Source: Nonomuraea fuscirosea
GTDB taxonomy: Bacteria; Actinomycetota; Actinomycetes; Streptosporangiales; Streptosporangiaceae
DNA length: 64,000 nt
Direction of reading: 5' to 3'
Assembly: GCF_003001935.1 (NCBI RefSeq)
Contig: NZ_PVNG01000001.1
Span: 682,001 to 746,000, forward strand
The notes under the pieces: generated by a model
Database searches by the model: none
The model's input: only the letters and a program-made list of their open reading frames with translations
What the model was told of the DNA's origin: nothing
Translations under genes and position numbers: made by a program
Shown here: positions 34,435 to 42,160 of the stretch, piece by piece
Position numbering within the stretch: position 1 is the stretch's first letter
Layout of the letters: each line of letters begins with the position of its first letter

Positions 34435-35915
34435 GCTTCGTCCTCCTTGACACCGGCGGCGGCCCGAAGAGCGGAGATGTCGACCTTTCCCAGCGCGGAG
34501 CGGGGGAGAGCGCGCAGGAGATGAACGTGGTGGGGCACCTCGTGGGCGGCAAGCCGCTCGCGGCACAGTGCGATCACCTCGCCGGCCAGTCCGGCACCGC
34601 CCCGGGGCCCGGCCACGACGGCGGCGTGGACCGTCTGCTCGCCACGCTCCTCGACACCGAAGACGTGCACGTCGGCCACGTCGGGGTGGTCGCCGACAAG
34701 GCGCGCGACCCGCTGCGGGTTGACCTTCTTGCCGCCCACGTTGATGAAGGTCTGCTTGCGGCCCAGCAGGAACACCTCGGACGTGTCCGAGATACGCACC
34801 AGGTCGCCGGTTTCGTAGAGACCGGGGCCGGGTCCAGGGCCCCCGTCGGAGTATCCGGTGAACATCGTCGAGGTTCGGACCGCGAGCCGATGACCGGATC
34901 CGCCGGATTCGTCCCCGGGCGTGTCCGGCAGCAACTCCCATTGCACGCCCGGCGCGAACACCCCCACCGATCTCGGCTGCCAGGTCTCCCTGCTGCCGTC
35001 CTGGCAGGCGACGAGCCCGGTCTCGGTGCTTCCGTAGACCTGGTACACCGGCACTCCGCACAGCCGCCGCACGGCATCCGCCGTCTCCTGCGGCAGTGGG
35101 CCGCCCGACGACAGCAGGAGCCGCAGCCCCGGCGCGTGCGCCTCGGTTCCCCAGGCGCGGACCAGCATCGAGTACAGCAGCGGCGTGCCGAGCACCACGG
35201 ACGCGCCGTCGGCCAGAGCTCGCACGAGCCGGCCGGCCGAGAACTTCGGCATGGTCAGGACTTGAGCGCCGGCTCTCAGCCCGGCGAACAGACCCCCGAT
35301 GAGCCCGAACGAGTGCGCTACAGGGACGGGCAGCAGGATCCGGTCCGCCGGGCCGTACCCATGGATGCTCCGGTACAGCTCGCCTCCCCTGACCGCGGCC
35401 CGCATCGGCTGCCGTGCGAGCCGCGGCTCGGACGTCGAACCGGAGGTCAGCAGCAGGAGGCCGGGGCTCGCCGAGCCGGATCCGGCGGGCGGGGTCGGCG
35501 ACGTCGCGGGGCCGGGTGCGAGCAGGTCGTCATAGGTCAGCTCCGTCGGACCCGTCGGCGCGGGCACCGCCGACGACTCCGGTCTGATCAGGGTCCGCGC
35601 ACCGGCGGACCAGATCACCGACCGCTCGTCGCGCAGGTGCGAATTGCCCGCCTCGACCACGACGACGTCGACCGCCGCCGCGAGGAGGCCGAGCAGTACG
35701 GCGATGCTGCTGCGGCTGCCGTCCAGTACGGCGATCACGGCCGGCCGCAGGCGCTCCGCGTGACGCGCCACCCGCATGACCTCGGCCCGCAGCTCGGCGC
35801 CCGACGTCGTCGCCGTCCCCTCCGCGGTCAGCTCACCGAGCACAGGGCGTTCGGCGGCCCGTGCGTCCTCCCGGCTCAGTAGCGCGGCGACCGCCCGCAT
35901 GGCCTGGTCCGTCAC
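34431..35915 (-). CDS. AMP-dependent acyl/aryl synthetase (ligase)
   Basis: 494 aa from GTG 35915 (GTGA overlap with the KS gene). ANL-superfamily motifs: LLLLTSGSTSEPRLARQPMR (A3, the usual Lys replaced by Leu-Ala), VYQVYGSTETGL (A5), YETGDLVR (A7), GRKQTFINVGGKKVNPQRVA (A8) and catalytic Lys in RSALGKVDI (A10). It should activate a carboxylic acid as adenylate and load it on a carrier, probably the ACP domain of the adjacent KS-ACP protein or a discrete ACP. Substrate not predictable from here. Confidence 0.87.
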   Translation of the reverse strand: MTDQAMRAVAALLSREDARAAERPVLGELTAEGTATTSGAELRAEVMRVARHAERLRPAVIAVLDGSRSSIAVLLGLLAAAVDVVVVEAGNSHLRDERSVIWSAGARTLIRPESSAVPAPTGPTELTYDDLLAPGPATSPTPPAGSGSASPGLLLLTSGSTSEPRLARQPMRAAVRGGELYRSIHGYGPADRILLPVPVAHSFGLIGGLFAGLRAGAQVLTMPKFSAGRLVRALADGASVVLGTPLLYSMLVRAWGTEAHAPGLRLLLSSGGPLPQETADAVRRLCGVPVYQVYGSTETGLVACQDGSRETWQPRSVGVFAPGVQWELLPDTPGDESGGSGHRLAVRTSTMFTGYSDGGPGPGPGLYETGDLVRISDTSEVFLLGRKQTFINVGGKKVNPQRVARLVGDHPDVADVHVFGVEERGEQTVHAAVVAGPRGGAGLAGEVIALCRERLAAHEVPHHVHLLRALPRSALGKVDISALRAAAGVKEDEA

Positions 35916-38167
35916 CGTTCACCCGGCTCCGGCGTCGGCGCCGGAACGTGTCCGGCGGCCGTCGCCCGCTCGACGTGGCCGGCCAGGCCCGCCAGCGACA
36001 GATGGCCGGACAGGACGGCGTCCACGGCCTCGTCGAGGTCGATCTCGTACGTGTCCAGCAGGTCGCCGACGAGCTGGACCAGGGAGATCGAGTCGAAGCC
36101 GAGCGTGACCAGGTCCACGTCGACATCGATCTCCCGCTCCGGGACCCGGAGGAAGCGGGTGGCGAGGCCGCGCAGTTCACGCTCGATCGCGAGCCGTGAC
36201 GGGGCCGGCTCCTCCGTCGGCGCGCGGCCGGACGGAGCGGCGCCCGATCCCACCGTCACGGACGGCGACGGTACCGGGTCCGGGGCCTGTGCGAACGGGA
36301 GCCAGTACCGCTTCTTCTCGAAGGGATAGCGCGGCAGCGTCACCGGGAAGGGTCGCGGGCCTAGCCACAGGGGGCTCCAGTCGACGACCGAGCCCTGCGT
36401 CCACAGCCGCGCCAGGTGCGCCAGCTCCCGGTACTCGCGGGTCCGGGCGACGACCGGCTCGGCATTCCCGCCGTCGGCACGGTGCGGCACGGCTGTGTCG
36501 TGGCAGACCCGGGGCACGTCGTCGCCGCGCACGAAGGAACGCAGCCCGGCCAGCACCTCCTCAGTGCTCCTCGCCAGCACCGCCAGGCGCACCGGCATCT
36601 CCTTGCGGCGCAGCGCGGCCATGTACGTGAGCGCGCGTAGTCCGGGCGCGTCGGCGCGGGCCAGCAGCTCCGCGGTGCGCTCGGCGATGACGCGCAGGTG
36701 CGGGAGGGTCCGGGCCGAGAGCAGAAACACGTCCTCCTCGCCGTCGCCGTCGCCGTCGGCGTCCGCGGTCGCTCCGGAGCGGCGGCGTTCGTCCGGGTAC
36801 TCCTCGACGATGACGTGGGCGCCGGCTCCGCCGGACCCGAACGAGCTGACACCCCCGCGCCGGGGCGTGCCCGGCTCGCTGATCCACTCGGTCAGCTGGG
36901 TGGGGAAGTAGAAACGACCCGATTCGGTGTCGATCATCGGGTTGACCTTGTCGAGATGGACGCAGGGGGCGATCTGACGGTGCCGGAGCTGAAGCAGGAG
37001 TTTGGTCAGGCCGGCGATTCCCGCGGCGCCTTCGAGGTGCCCGATGTTCGCCTTCACCGAGCCGACGGCGCATCGCAGGCGTCCAGCGGTGCCGTTGTCC
37101 GTGCCGTTCGCTGTGCCGTTCCCCGTGCCGTTCGCCGTGCCGTCGGCGCGAGGAGTGAGCGCGGCGTTGAGCCCTGCCGTTTCGAGGGGGTCACCCAGCT
37201 TGGTGCCCGTGCCGTGCGCTTCGATGTAGCCGATGGACTGCGGCGCCATCCCCGCCCGGCGTATCGCCTCGGTGATGAGATCGGCCTGTGCCGTGGGGTT
37301 CGGGACGGTGAAACCGGAGCGGCGGCCCGCGGAGTTGACGAAACTCGCCTTGATCACGCCCCATATCTCGTCGTTGTCGGCCTCGGCGTCCGCGAGTGAC
37401 TTCAGGAGAACGGCGCCCACTCCTTCGCCGGGCACGAAGCCGTTGGCCCCGGCGTCGAACGCCCGGCACCGCCCCTCGGGTGAGAGCATGCTCCTGGAGG
37501 CCAGTCCGGCCAGGTGAGCGGGATGCAGGATGAGGTTGGCCCCGCCCGCGATGGCCATCCGGCATTCACCGTTGCGGATGCTCTGACAGGCCAGGTGCAC
37601 GGCGGTGAGCGAGGAGGAGCAGGCGGAGCCGACCGCGTAACTCGGCCCCTGGAAGTCGCAGTGGTACGAGACCATGTTGGCCAGTCGCCACGCTGTCGAA
37701 TCGGCGCTGGTCAACCGCCCTGTGTTCCAGCCCGTGGCAGCGATCCGGCCGTACGTCTCGTACATGAGGCCGACGAACACCCCGGTCGATCTCTCGTGGG
37801 TGGCCGTCCCCAGGTAGCCGGTCTCCTCGAGCAGGCTCCAGACCACCTCGAGGAAGAGGCGTTCCTGCGGGTCCATGATCTCGGCGTCGCTCGGCAGGAC
37901 GTCGAAGAACGCGGCGTCGAACCCCGCGACATCGTCCAGGAAAGCACCCCACTTGCCATAGCTCTTCTGGTCGCGCCCGCGGCGCTCGTCATGGTGGGTG
38001 CGCCAGTCCCATCGTTCCTCAGGTATCTCGACCACGCGATCGGCGCCCGTGCGCAGCGTCTCCCACAGGCCGGCCATGTCGGTCGAGCCGGGGTAGTAGC
38101 CGCCGACACCGACCACAGCGATGTCCAAGGGGCTTTCGACACGTTCCGACTCTGGACCCGGCATCAT
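35912..38167 (-). CDS. Ketosynthase-ACP polyketide protein without acyltransferase domain
   Basis: 751 aa from ATG 38167. The KS domain (~15-440) has Cys in GSACSSSLTAVHLA, His in EAHGTGTKLGDP and NIGHLEGAAG. A linker/docking stretch (FLLSARTLPHLRVIAERTAE, then FPVTLPRYPFEKKRYW) typical of trans-AT systems follows, then an ACP at ~650-735 with LGFDSISLVQL. There is no AT, and none elsewhere in the window. It could elongate an ACP-borne starter once, with acyl units loaded by the AMP-ligase or a distant trans-AT. The KS contains a low-complexity Asn-Gly-Thr run encoded by 12-bp repeats (37089-37148). Confidence 0.88.
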   Translation of the reverse strand: MMPGPESERVESPLDIAVVGVGGYYPGSTDMAGLWETLRTGADRVVEIPEERWDWRTHHDERRGRDQKSYGKWGAFLDDVAGFDAAFFDVLPSDAEIMDPQERLFLEVVWSLLEETGYLGTATHERSTGVFVGLMYETYGRIAATGWNTGRLTSADSTAWRLANMVSYHCDFQGPSYAVGSACSSSLTAVHLACQSIRNGECRMAIAGGANLILHPAHLAGLASRSMLSPEGRCRAFDAGANGFVPGEGVGAVLLKSLADAEADNDEIWGVIKASFVNSAGRRSGFTVPNPTAQADLITEAIRRAGMAPQSIGYIEAHGTGTKLGDPLETAGLNAALTPRADGTANGTGNGTANGTDNGTAGRLRCAVGSVKANIGHLEGAAGIAGLTKLLLQLRHRQIAPCVHLDKVNPMIDTESGRFYFPTQLTEWISEPGTPRRGGVSSFGSGGAGAHVIVEEYPDERRRSGATADADGDGDGEEDVFLLSARTLPHLRVIAERTAELLARADAPGLRALTYMAALRRKEMPVRLAVLARSTEEVLAGLRSFVRGDDVPRVCHDTAVPHRADGGNAEPVVARTREYRELAHLARLWTQGSVVDWSPLWLGPRPFPVTLPRYPFEKKRYWLPFAQAPDPVPSPSVTVGSGAAPSGRAPTEEPAPSRLAIERELRGLATRFLRVPEREIDVDVDLVTLGFDSISLVQLVGDLLDTYEIDLDEAVDAVLSGHLSLAGLAGHVERATAAGHVPAPTPEPGER
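37089..37148. repeat. 12-bp tandem repeat inside the KS gene
   Basis: Five tandem copies of a 12-bp unit beginning GTGCCGTT on the plus strand, in frame with the minus-strand KS gene and giving a Thr-Ala-Asn-Gly/Thr-Asn-Gly-Thr run. It sits in a KS surface loop between ETAGLNAALTPRAD and LRCAVGSVKANIGH, where extra residues can be tolerated. Confidence 0.8.
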
Positions 38168-39024
38168 GCGTACCCCTCTGAACGATGCTGTCTGCGGAAG
38201 TACTTGACGGTTGGATCCGCCGAACCGCCGGAGTCCAGATACTTCGCGAACCGGTCGGCGTTCACCGCGTGGACGAAATTCCAGGTCACGGAGACGCTGG
38301 CGGACAGGGCGACGGCCGCGTGGTACCAGCCGGCGGGGATGAAGATGGCGTCGCCCGGCTGAAGTGTCACGTCCAGCGCGGGTTCGACGGAGTTCCACAG
38401 CGGGAACCGGGCGGTGTCCGGCCGGTCGAGGTCGACGACGCCCGCGCCGTCGCTCAGCGCCTTCCCCGCTGCCGGGGGGTAGAGCACGAAACGTTTCTCG
38501 CCGGTGATCTGGCAGAGGCAGGCGTCGCTGGCCCATGGGTCCACGTGCAGGCGAGTCCGCCCGCCGGCCGCGCAGAGGAAGAGTCCCTTGGCCGGGAAGC
38601 TGTCCTTCGTCGGATCGGCGTTCTCCTTGATGGCCGGGAACACGTAGTCGTCCGACGGCAGCCAGGAAGGTGCCGCCCAGTCGCCCTTCAGTTCCGCGAA
38701 CGCGTCGTCCGCGCAGATCATCTGGAAGTTGCGCTGCCTCGCGTACCAACGCATGTACGGCACCGGCTCACCGTCGGCCACGCCGTCCGCCATCGCGGAG
38801 ATGTACTCCTCGAAGCGCACGACCCGCTGCATCTCGAACAGGGAGTCGAAGACCGGAACGCGGCAGGCCCCGAAGCGCCGGGCCAGCTCGCCCAGGTCCC
38901 ACGGCGGGGGCTGCGGCCACCACTGCCGGCACCAGCCCCTGCTGACGAGAGGCTGATTCGCGGCGAGATGGCCCGCGATGAATTCCGCGCTGCTCATGCC
39001 GGCGGGCGACGTGTTACCGGCCAT
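38164..39024 (-). CDS. JmjC/cupin-8 type Fe(II)/2-oxoglutarate oxygenase-like protein
   Basis: 286 aa from ATG 39024 (GGAGGG upstream). The iron triad HxD...H appears as RTRLHVDPWASDACLCQITG and FIPAGWYHAAVAL; GEKRFVLYPP is the usual strand after the HxD. Members hydroxylate protein or small-molecule substrates. In butirosin the hydroxyl of the 4-amino-2-hydroxybutyryl chain comes from a flavin system that is not seen here, so this oxygenase may hydroxylate the carrier-bound amino-acyl chain instead. Overlaps the KS gene start (TGATG). Confidence 0.8.
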   Translation of the reverse strand: MAGNTSPAGMSSAEFIAGHLAANQPLVSRGWCRQWWPQPPPWDLGELARRFGACRVPVFDSLFEMQRVVRFEEYISAMADGVADGEPVPYMRWYARQRNFQMICADDAFAELKGDWAAPSWLPSDDYVFPAIKENADPTKDSFPAKGLFLCAAGGRTRLHVDPWASDACLCQITGEKRFVLYPPAAGKALSDGAGVVDLDRPDTARFPLWNSVEPALDVTLQPGDAIFIPAGWYHAAVALSASVSVTWNFVHAVNADRFAKYLDSGGSADPTVKYFRRQHRSEGYA

Positions 39025-39039
39025 CCGATGGCCCTCCGT

Positions 39040-39417
39040 TCATTTCCGCGTTTCGGCGACCGCGAAGGCCACCACGAGATCCGCCTGATGGGTGAGGGTC
39101 ACCACCACCTCGTCCAGCTCCAGCGCATCGGCGATCGTCCGGGCGCCTCGGTGCAGCGTGACGACGGGTCTTCCCCAGGGGTCACCGAGCACTTCGATGT
39201 CCCGCCAGTGAATGCCCTGCCCGAACCCCCGGCCGAGGACCTTGCACGTCGCCTCCTTGGCGCAGAAACGCCCTGCGAGGCGCTCCACCCGGCGCTCCGG
39301 CCGAAGCCCCACGGTCTGGGCGAGCTCGCCCTCGGTGAAGAGCAGGGAGCAGTAGCGGGCGCGCCGCGCTATGGGCACGAATCGATGGATGGCCAGCAGA
39401 TCGACACCTGTCCGCAC
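39040..39417 (-). CDS. AcpS-type holo-[acyl-carrier-protein] synthase
   Basis: 125 aa from GTG 39417 with GGAGGG upstream. VRTGVDLLAIHRF carries the Mg-binding Asp and FCAKEATCKVLGRG the Glu-Lys motif; length matches AcpS (~120-125). It transfers 4'-phosphopantetheine from CoA to the carrier Ser. Lying 23 bp after the ACP gene it most likely activates that ACP, and perhaps the other carriers of the cluster. Confidence 0.9.
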   Translation of the reverse strand: MRTGVDLLAIHRFVPIARRARYCSLLFTEGELAQTVGLRPERRVERLAGRFCAKEATCKVLGRGFGQGIHWRDIEVLGDPWGRPVVTLHRGARTIADALELDEVVVTLTHQADLVVAFAVAETRK

Positions 39418-39440
39418 ACCAGATCCCTCCCAGGGCGCCT

Positions 39441-39701
39441 TCAGGACACCGCACCCAGAGCCTCGGCTCCCACGAAGTCGGCCAGGGTGGCGACGGTGCT
39501 GAAGACCTCCGGTTCCAGTTCGTCCAGGTCGACTTCCAGGCCGATGCTGTCCTCCAGGGCCATCATCAGCTCGACGACGTTGGTGGAATCCAGACCGAGG
39601 TCCTCCACGAGGCGGGCGTCCGCGTCGAGTTCGGGGATCTCCCGGTCGAGGACGACGGAGAGTGCGACGCGGATGTGCTCGACGGTCTGCTCGCGGTTCA
39701 T
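39441..39701 (-). CDS. Discrete acyl carrier protein (BtrI-like role)
   Basis: 86 aa. Phosphopantetheine Ser in LVEDLGLDSTNVVELMMALE; strongly acidic, as ACPs are. Its start overlaps the stop of the PLP decarboxylase gene and it is followed by AcpS. The neighbours suggest it carries an amino acid through ligation (ATP-grasp at 47921-49258) and decarboxylation (39701-40990), like BtrI in butirosin biosynthesis. Confidence 0.88.
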   Translation of the reverse strand: MNREQTVEHIRVALSVVLDREIPELDADARLVEDLGLDSTNVVELMMALEDSIGLEVDLDELEPEVFSTVATLADFVGAEALGAVS

Positions 39702-40990
39702 CAGCCCTCATCTCTCGTGCTCGTCGGTGCCGGGGTCCGGGCGTACAGGTGCTGCTGGCGCAACAGGTCATCCGGCAGATCGCGGCTGCGCACGAGATGA
39801 GCCGCGCCGTCCCGGACGAGTACCTCCGCGGGGAAGCCGTGGCTCAGGAACCGGCCAGGCGAGGCCGAAGGGCCGTAGGCGCCGGATCTGGCGATGCCCA
39901 GCAGGTCACCTTCCCGGAGCGGCGGCAGGACGGCACCCTTGAGCAGGGTGTCGTTAGGCGTGCAGAGCGGACCGGTGATGGTCCAGGGCCGAGGCGCGCC
40001 GTCGTCGTGCGGACGGTTGAGCAGGGCCACCGGGAAGTTCCGCTTGGTGTACGAGCCGATGCCCACCGCGGCCATGTGATGGTTGCTGCCGCCGTCCGCG
40101 ACGGCGAACCATTTGCCCATGGACTCCTTCACATAACGCACCGACACCACGTAGACACCGGCGCGCGCGGTCAGGAAGCGCCCCGATTCCATCAGCAGGC
40201 GTGTACCGGGGTGGGTGCGCGCGAACTCCTCGATCAGGGGGTTGACGCACTCGGCCACCCGCTTCTCGTCGAGGTCCTCCTCGCCGTCGAAGTAGGCGAC
40301 GCCCAGTCCGCCGCCGATGTCCACGGCCTCCAGCGGGATCCCGGTGGCGGCCGCCACCCGGTCCGCCAGATCCAGGATGTAGCGGGTATTCCTCCCGATG
40401 ATGTCGGGATCGAGGATCCGGGTGCCCATGTACACGTGGATGCCCGCCGGTTCGGCGTTCCGCCAGCGCGACGACAGGTCTCCGGCCGCGAGCACCAGCG
40501 CTTCGTCGATCCCGAACTGCAGCGGCCGCCCGCCCATGGTCAGGCGCGACCCGCGGACCGTGAAGGCCGGATTGATCCGCAGCAGGACGCGCTGACGGAC
40601 TCCGCGCTCGCCGGCGAGCCGGTCGATCCGGTCCACTTCGTCGAAGGACTCGGCGACGATGGCGTAGACGCCGGCCTCCAGGCAGGCGGCCAGCTCGTCG
40701 TCGCTCTTGCCGGGGCCGAGGAAGATGATGTCTCGCGCTTCGGCGCCGGCCAGGAGCGCGGTGCGCAGTTCGACCAGCGACGACACCTCGGCCCGCGCGC
40801 CGCCCTCGAGGAGTGTGGCGAACACGCTGATGTTCGGGTTCGACTTGAGCGAGAAGAAGGCTTCAAGGGCGGGGTGCAGCGCCCCGGACAGGGCGGAAAG
40901 GGTGCGCAGCAGGACATCGCCGTCGTAGACGTAGAGCGGCGTGCCGAAGCGTTCGACCAGCTCCGTGTATTCGATTCCCTGGATGTTCAT
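39701..40990 (-). CDS. Fold-III PLP-dependent decarboxylase, BtrK-like (acts on ACP-bound amino acid)
   Basis: 429 aa. TPLYVYDGDVLLRTL, FFSLKSNPNISVF with the PLP lysine, IIFLGPGKSDDEL, IHVYMGTRIL, VDIGGGLGVAYF and GPLCTPNDTLL are the hallmarks of alanine racemase-fold decarboxylases (DapDC/ODC family). Architecture and motifs resemble BtrK, which decarboxylates L-glutamyl-S-ACP to 4-aminobutyryl-S-ACP. Coupled to the ACP gene by a 1-bp overlap, which supports an ACP-bound substrate. Glutamate as substrate is inferred. Confidence 0.85.
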   Translation of the reverse strand: MNIQGIEYTELVERFGTPLYVYDGDVLLRTLSALSGALHPALEAFFSLKSNPNISVFATLLEGGARAEVSSLVELRTALLAGAEARDIIFLGPGKSDDELAACLEAGVYAIVAESFDEVDRIDRLAGERGVRQRVLLRINPAFTVRGSRLTMGGRPLQFGIDEALVLAAGDLSSRWRNAEPAGIHVYMGTRILDPDIIGRNTRYILDLADRVAAATGIPLEAVDIGGGLGVAYFDGEEDLDEKRVAECVNPLIEEFARTHPGTRLLMESGRFLTARAGVYVVSVRYVKESMGKWFAVADGGSNHHMAAVGIGSYTKRNFPVALLNRPHDDGAPRPWTITGPLCTPNDTLLKGAVLPPLREGDLLGIARSGAYGPSASPGRFLSHGFPAEVLVRDGAAHLVRSRDLPDDLLRQQHLYARTPAPTSTRDEG

Positions 40991-41204
40991 AGGCTCTCAG
41001 GTCGGTGGACTCGTGCCGCCCGGCGGGGGCCGCGACTACGGTCATGCTCGGTCTGCTCCCCCTCGGGGGCAAGGCTTGGGCGGGCGCTCCACGGACCTGC
41101 CCGAAGGGCCAGGGGTGAATGCCAGATTCCCAACAGCGCCCAGGCGGCTGAAAAATCGGGCCCGGTAGCCCGGCACGCCGGCGGCAGGAGCGGAGGGACA
41201 ACAG

Positions 41205-41261
41205 GTGACGACCGATGCGGATCCCGAGCATGCCCCGGCCACCGTGAGGGGGTCGTCCTGA
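41205..41261 (+). other. 18-codon upstream ORF overlapping the KAS III start
   Basis: GTG 41205, behind GCGGAGGGAC, opens an 18-codon frame ending at TGA 41259-41261. This TGA overlaps the proposed CTG start of the KAS III gene (CTGA), as the GTGA overlap does for the homologue at 33361. It may deliver ribosomes to a weak start. The remaining ~215 bp of the divergent gap (40991-41204) shows a CCCC-CTC-GGGG hairpin near 41053 but no clear promoter. Confidence 0.35.
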
Positions 41262-42145
41262 CCGCCATCGTCGAGGTGTCGAGACATGTTCCCCGGCAGC
41301 GGATCGGAATCGAGGAGCTGGGGGCCCGACTGGGCCTGACGCCGTCGCGCGTACGCCTCTACGAACGCCTGTTCGGGCTCAAGTGGTTTCCCTACGAAAC
41401 CGGCTCCACCGCAACGGACCTCATGCTGGCGTCGGCGTCGGGTCTGACCCAGCTCCGCGAGCGGGAGAAGGACATTCACTATGTCGTCCTGGGGCGTGCG
41501 ATCGAGTTCGCCTCCCCGTACCCGTCGATGCATGTGCAGGAGGTCGTGCGGTCGCTGTCCCTGGAACACACGACGGCATTCACGGTGACGCAGCATTCCT
41601 GCGCGACCGGCCTGCTCGCCGTGTCACTCGCCGGACGGCTGCTGGCCGCCGACCCGGATCCCCGGGCGCTCGCGCTGGTCCTCACGGGCGAGAAGGCGTT
41701 CTCGCCGACGGTTCAGCTCCTGTCGGACATCACCATCAACAGCGAGGGCACGGCGGCGGCACTGATCGCGTCCTCCGCCGACCACGACAGTCTGATCGGG
41801 TCCGCCACCAAGATCTACGGACGACGCGGTGACTACGTTCCCGCACTGGCGCAGATCATTCTGGATGCGGTCGATTCGGCGAAACTGACGTTGGACGACA
41901 TCGCCTTGATATTGCCGCACAATGTCAACCGGTTCACCTGGAAAAAGGTCTGCGCGCTCCTCGGCATACCGCTCGACCGAGTCTTCCTCGACAACGTGCC
42001 GACCATGGGACACAGCTTCTGCGCGGACGCCTTCTTGAACTATCTGGACGCTCGTGACGGTGGACGCCTGAATCACGGCGATCGGTACGTCATGGCCGCC
42101 GCCGGCCTCGGCGGCACCTATTCGGCCATGGTGTTCGCACACTGA
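41258..42145 (+). CDS. KAS III-like acyl-ACP synthase/acyltransferase (Cys-containing)
   Basis: 295 aa if initiated at CTG 41258. This keeps the first beta strand (LTAIVEVSRHVP) that matches the start of the homologue at 33361; the next option, GTG 41276, would lose it. Nucleophile in TVTQHSCATGLLAVSLAGRL; His in LILPHNVNRFTWKK; third position MGHSFCADAF. Close relative of the protein at 32423-33361. Its Cys-less partner could be the protein at 19243-20118. Divergent from the decarboxylase/ACP operon and upstream of the aminocyclitol aminotransferase. Confidence 0.75.
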   Translation: MTAIVEVSRHVPRQRIGIEELGARLGLTPSRVRLYERLFGLKWFPYETGSTATDLMLASASGLTQLREREKDIHYVVLGRAIEFASPYPSMHVQEVVRSLSLEHTTAFTVTQHSCATGLLAVSLAGRLLAADPDPRALALVLTGEKAFSPTVQLLSDITINSEGTAAALIASSADHDSLIGSATKIYGRRGDYVPALAQIILDAVDSAKLTLDDIALILPHNVNRFTWKKVCALLGIPLDRVFLDNVPTMGHSFCADAFLNYLDARDGGRLNHGDRYVMAAAGLGGTYSAMVFAH

Positions 42146-42160
42146 CGGAGGTGAGCCGCC

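Noticed and set aside
39662..41257. Upstream extension of the KAS III frame across the ACP and decarboxylase genes
   Set aside because: The extension is antisense to well-supported genes, and similarity to KAS III begins only near 41258.
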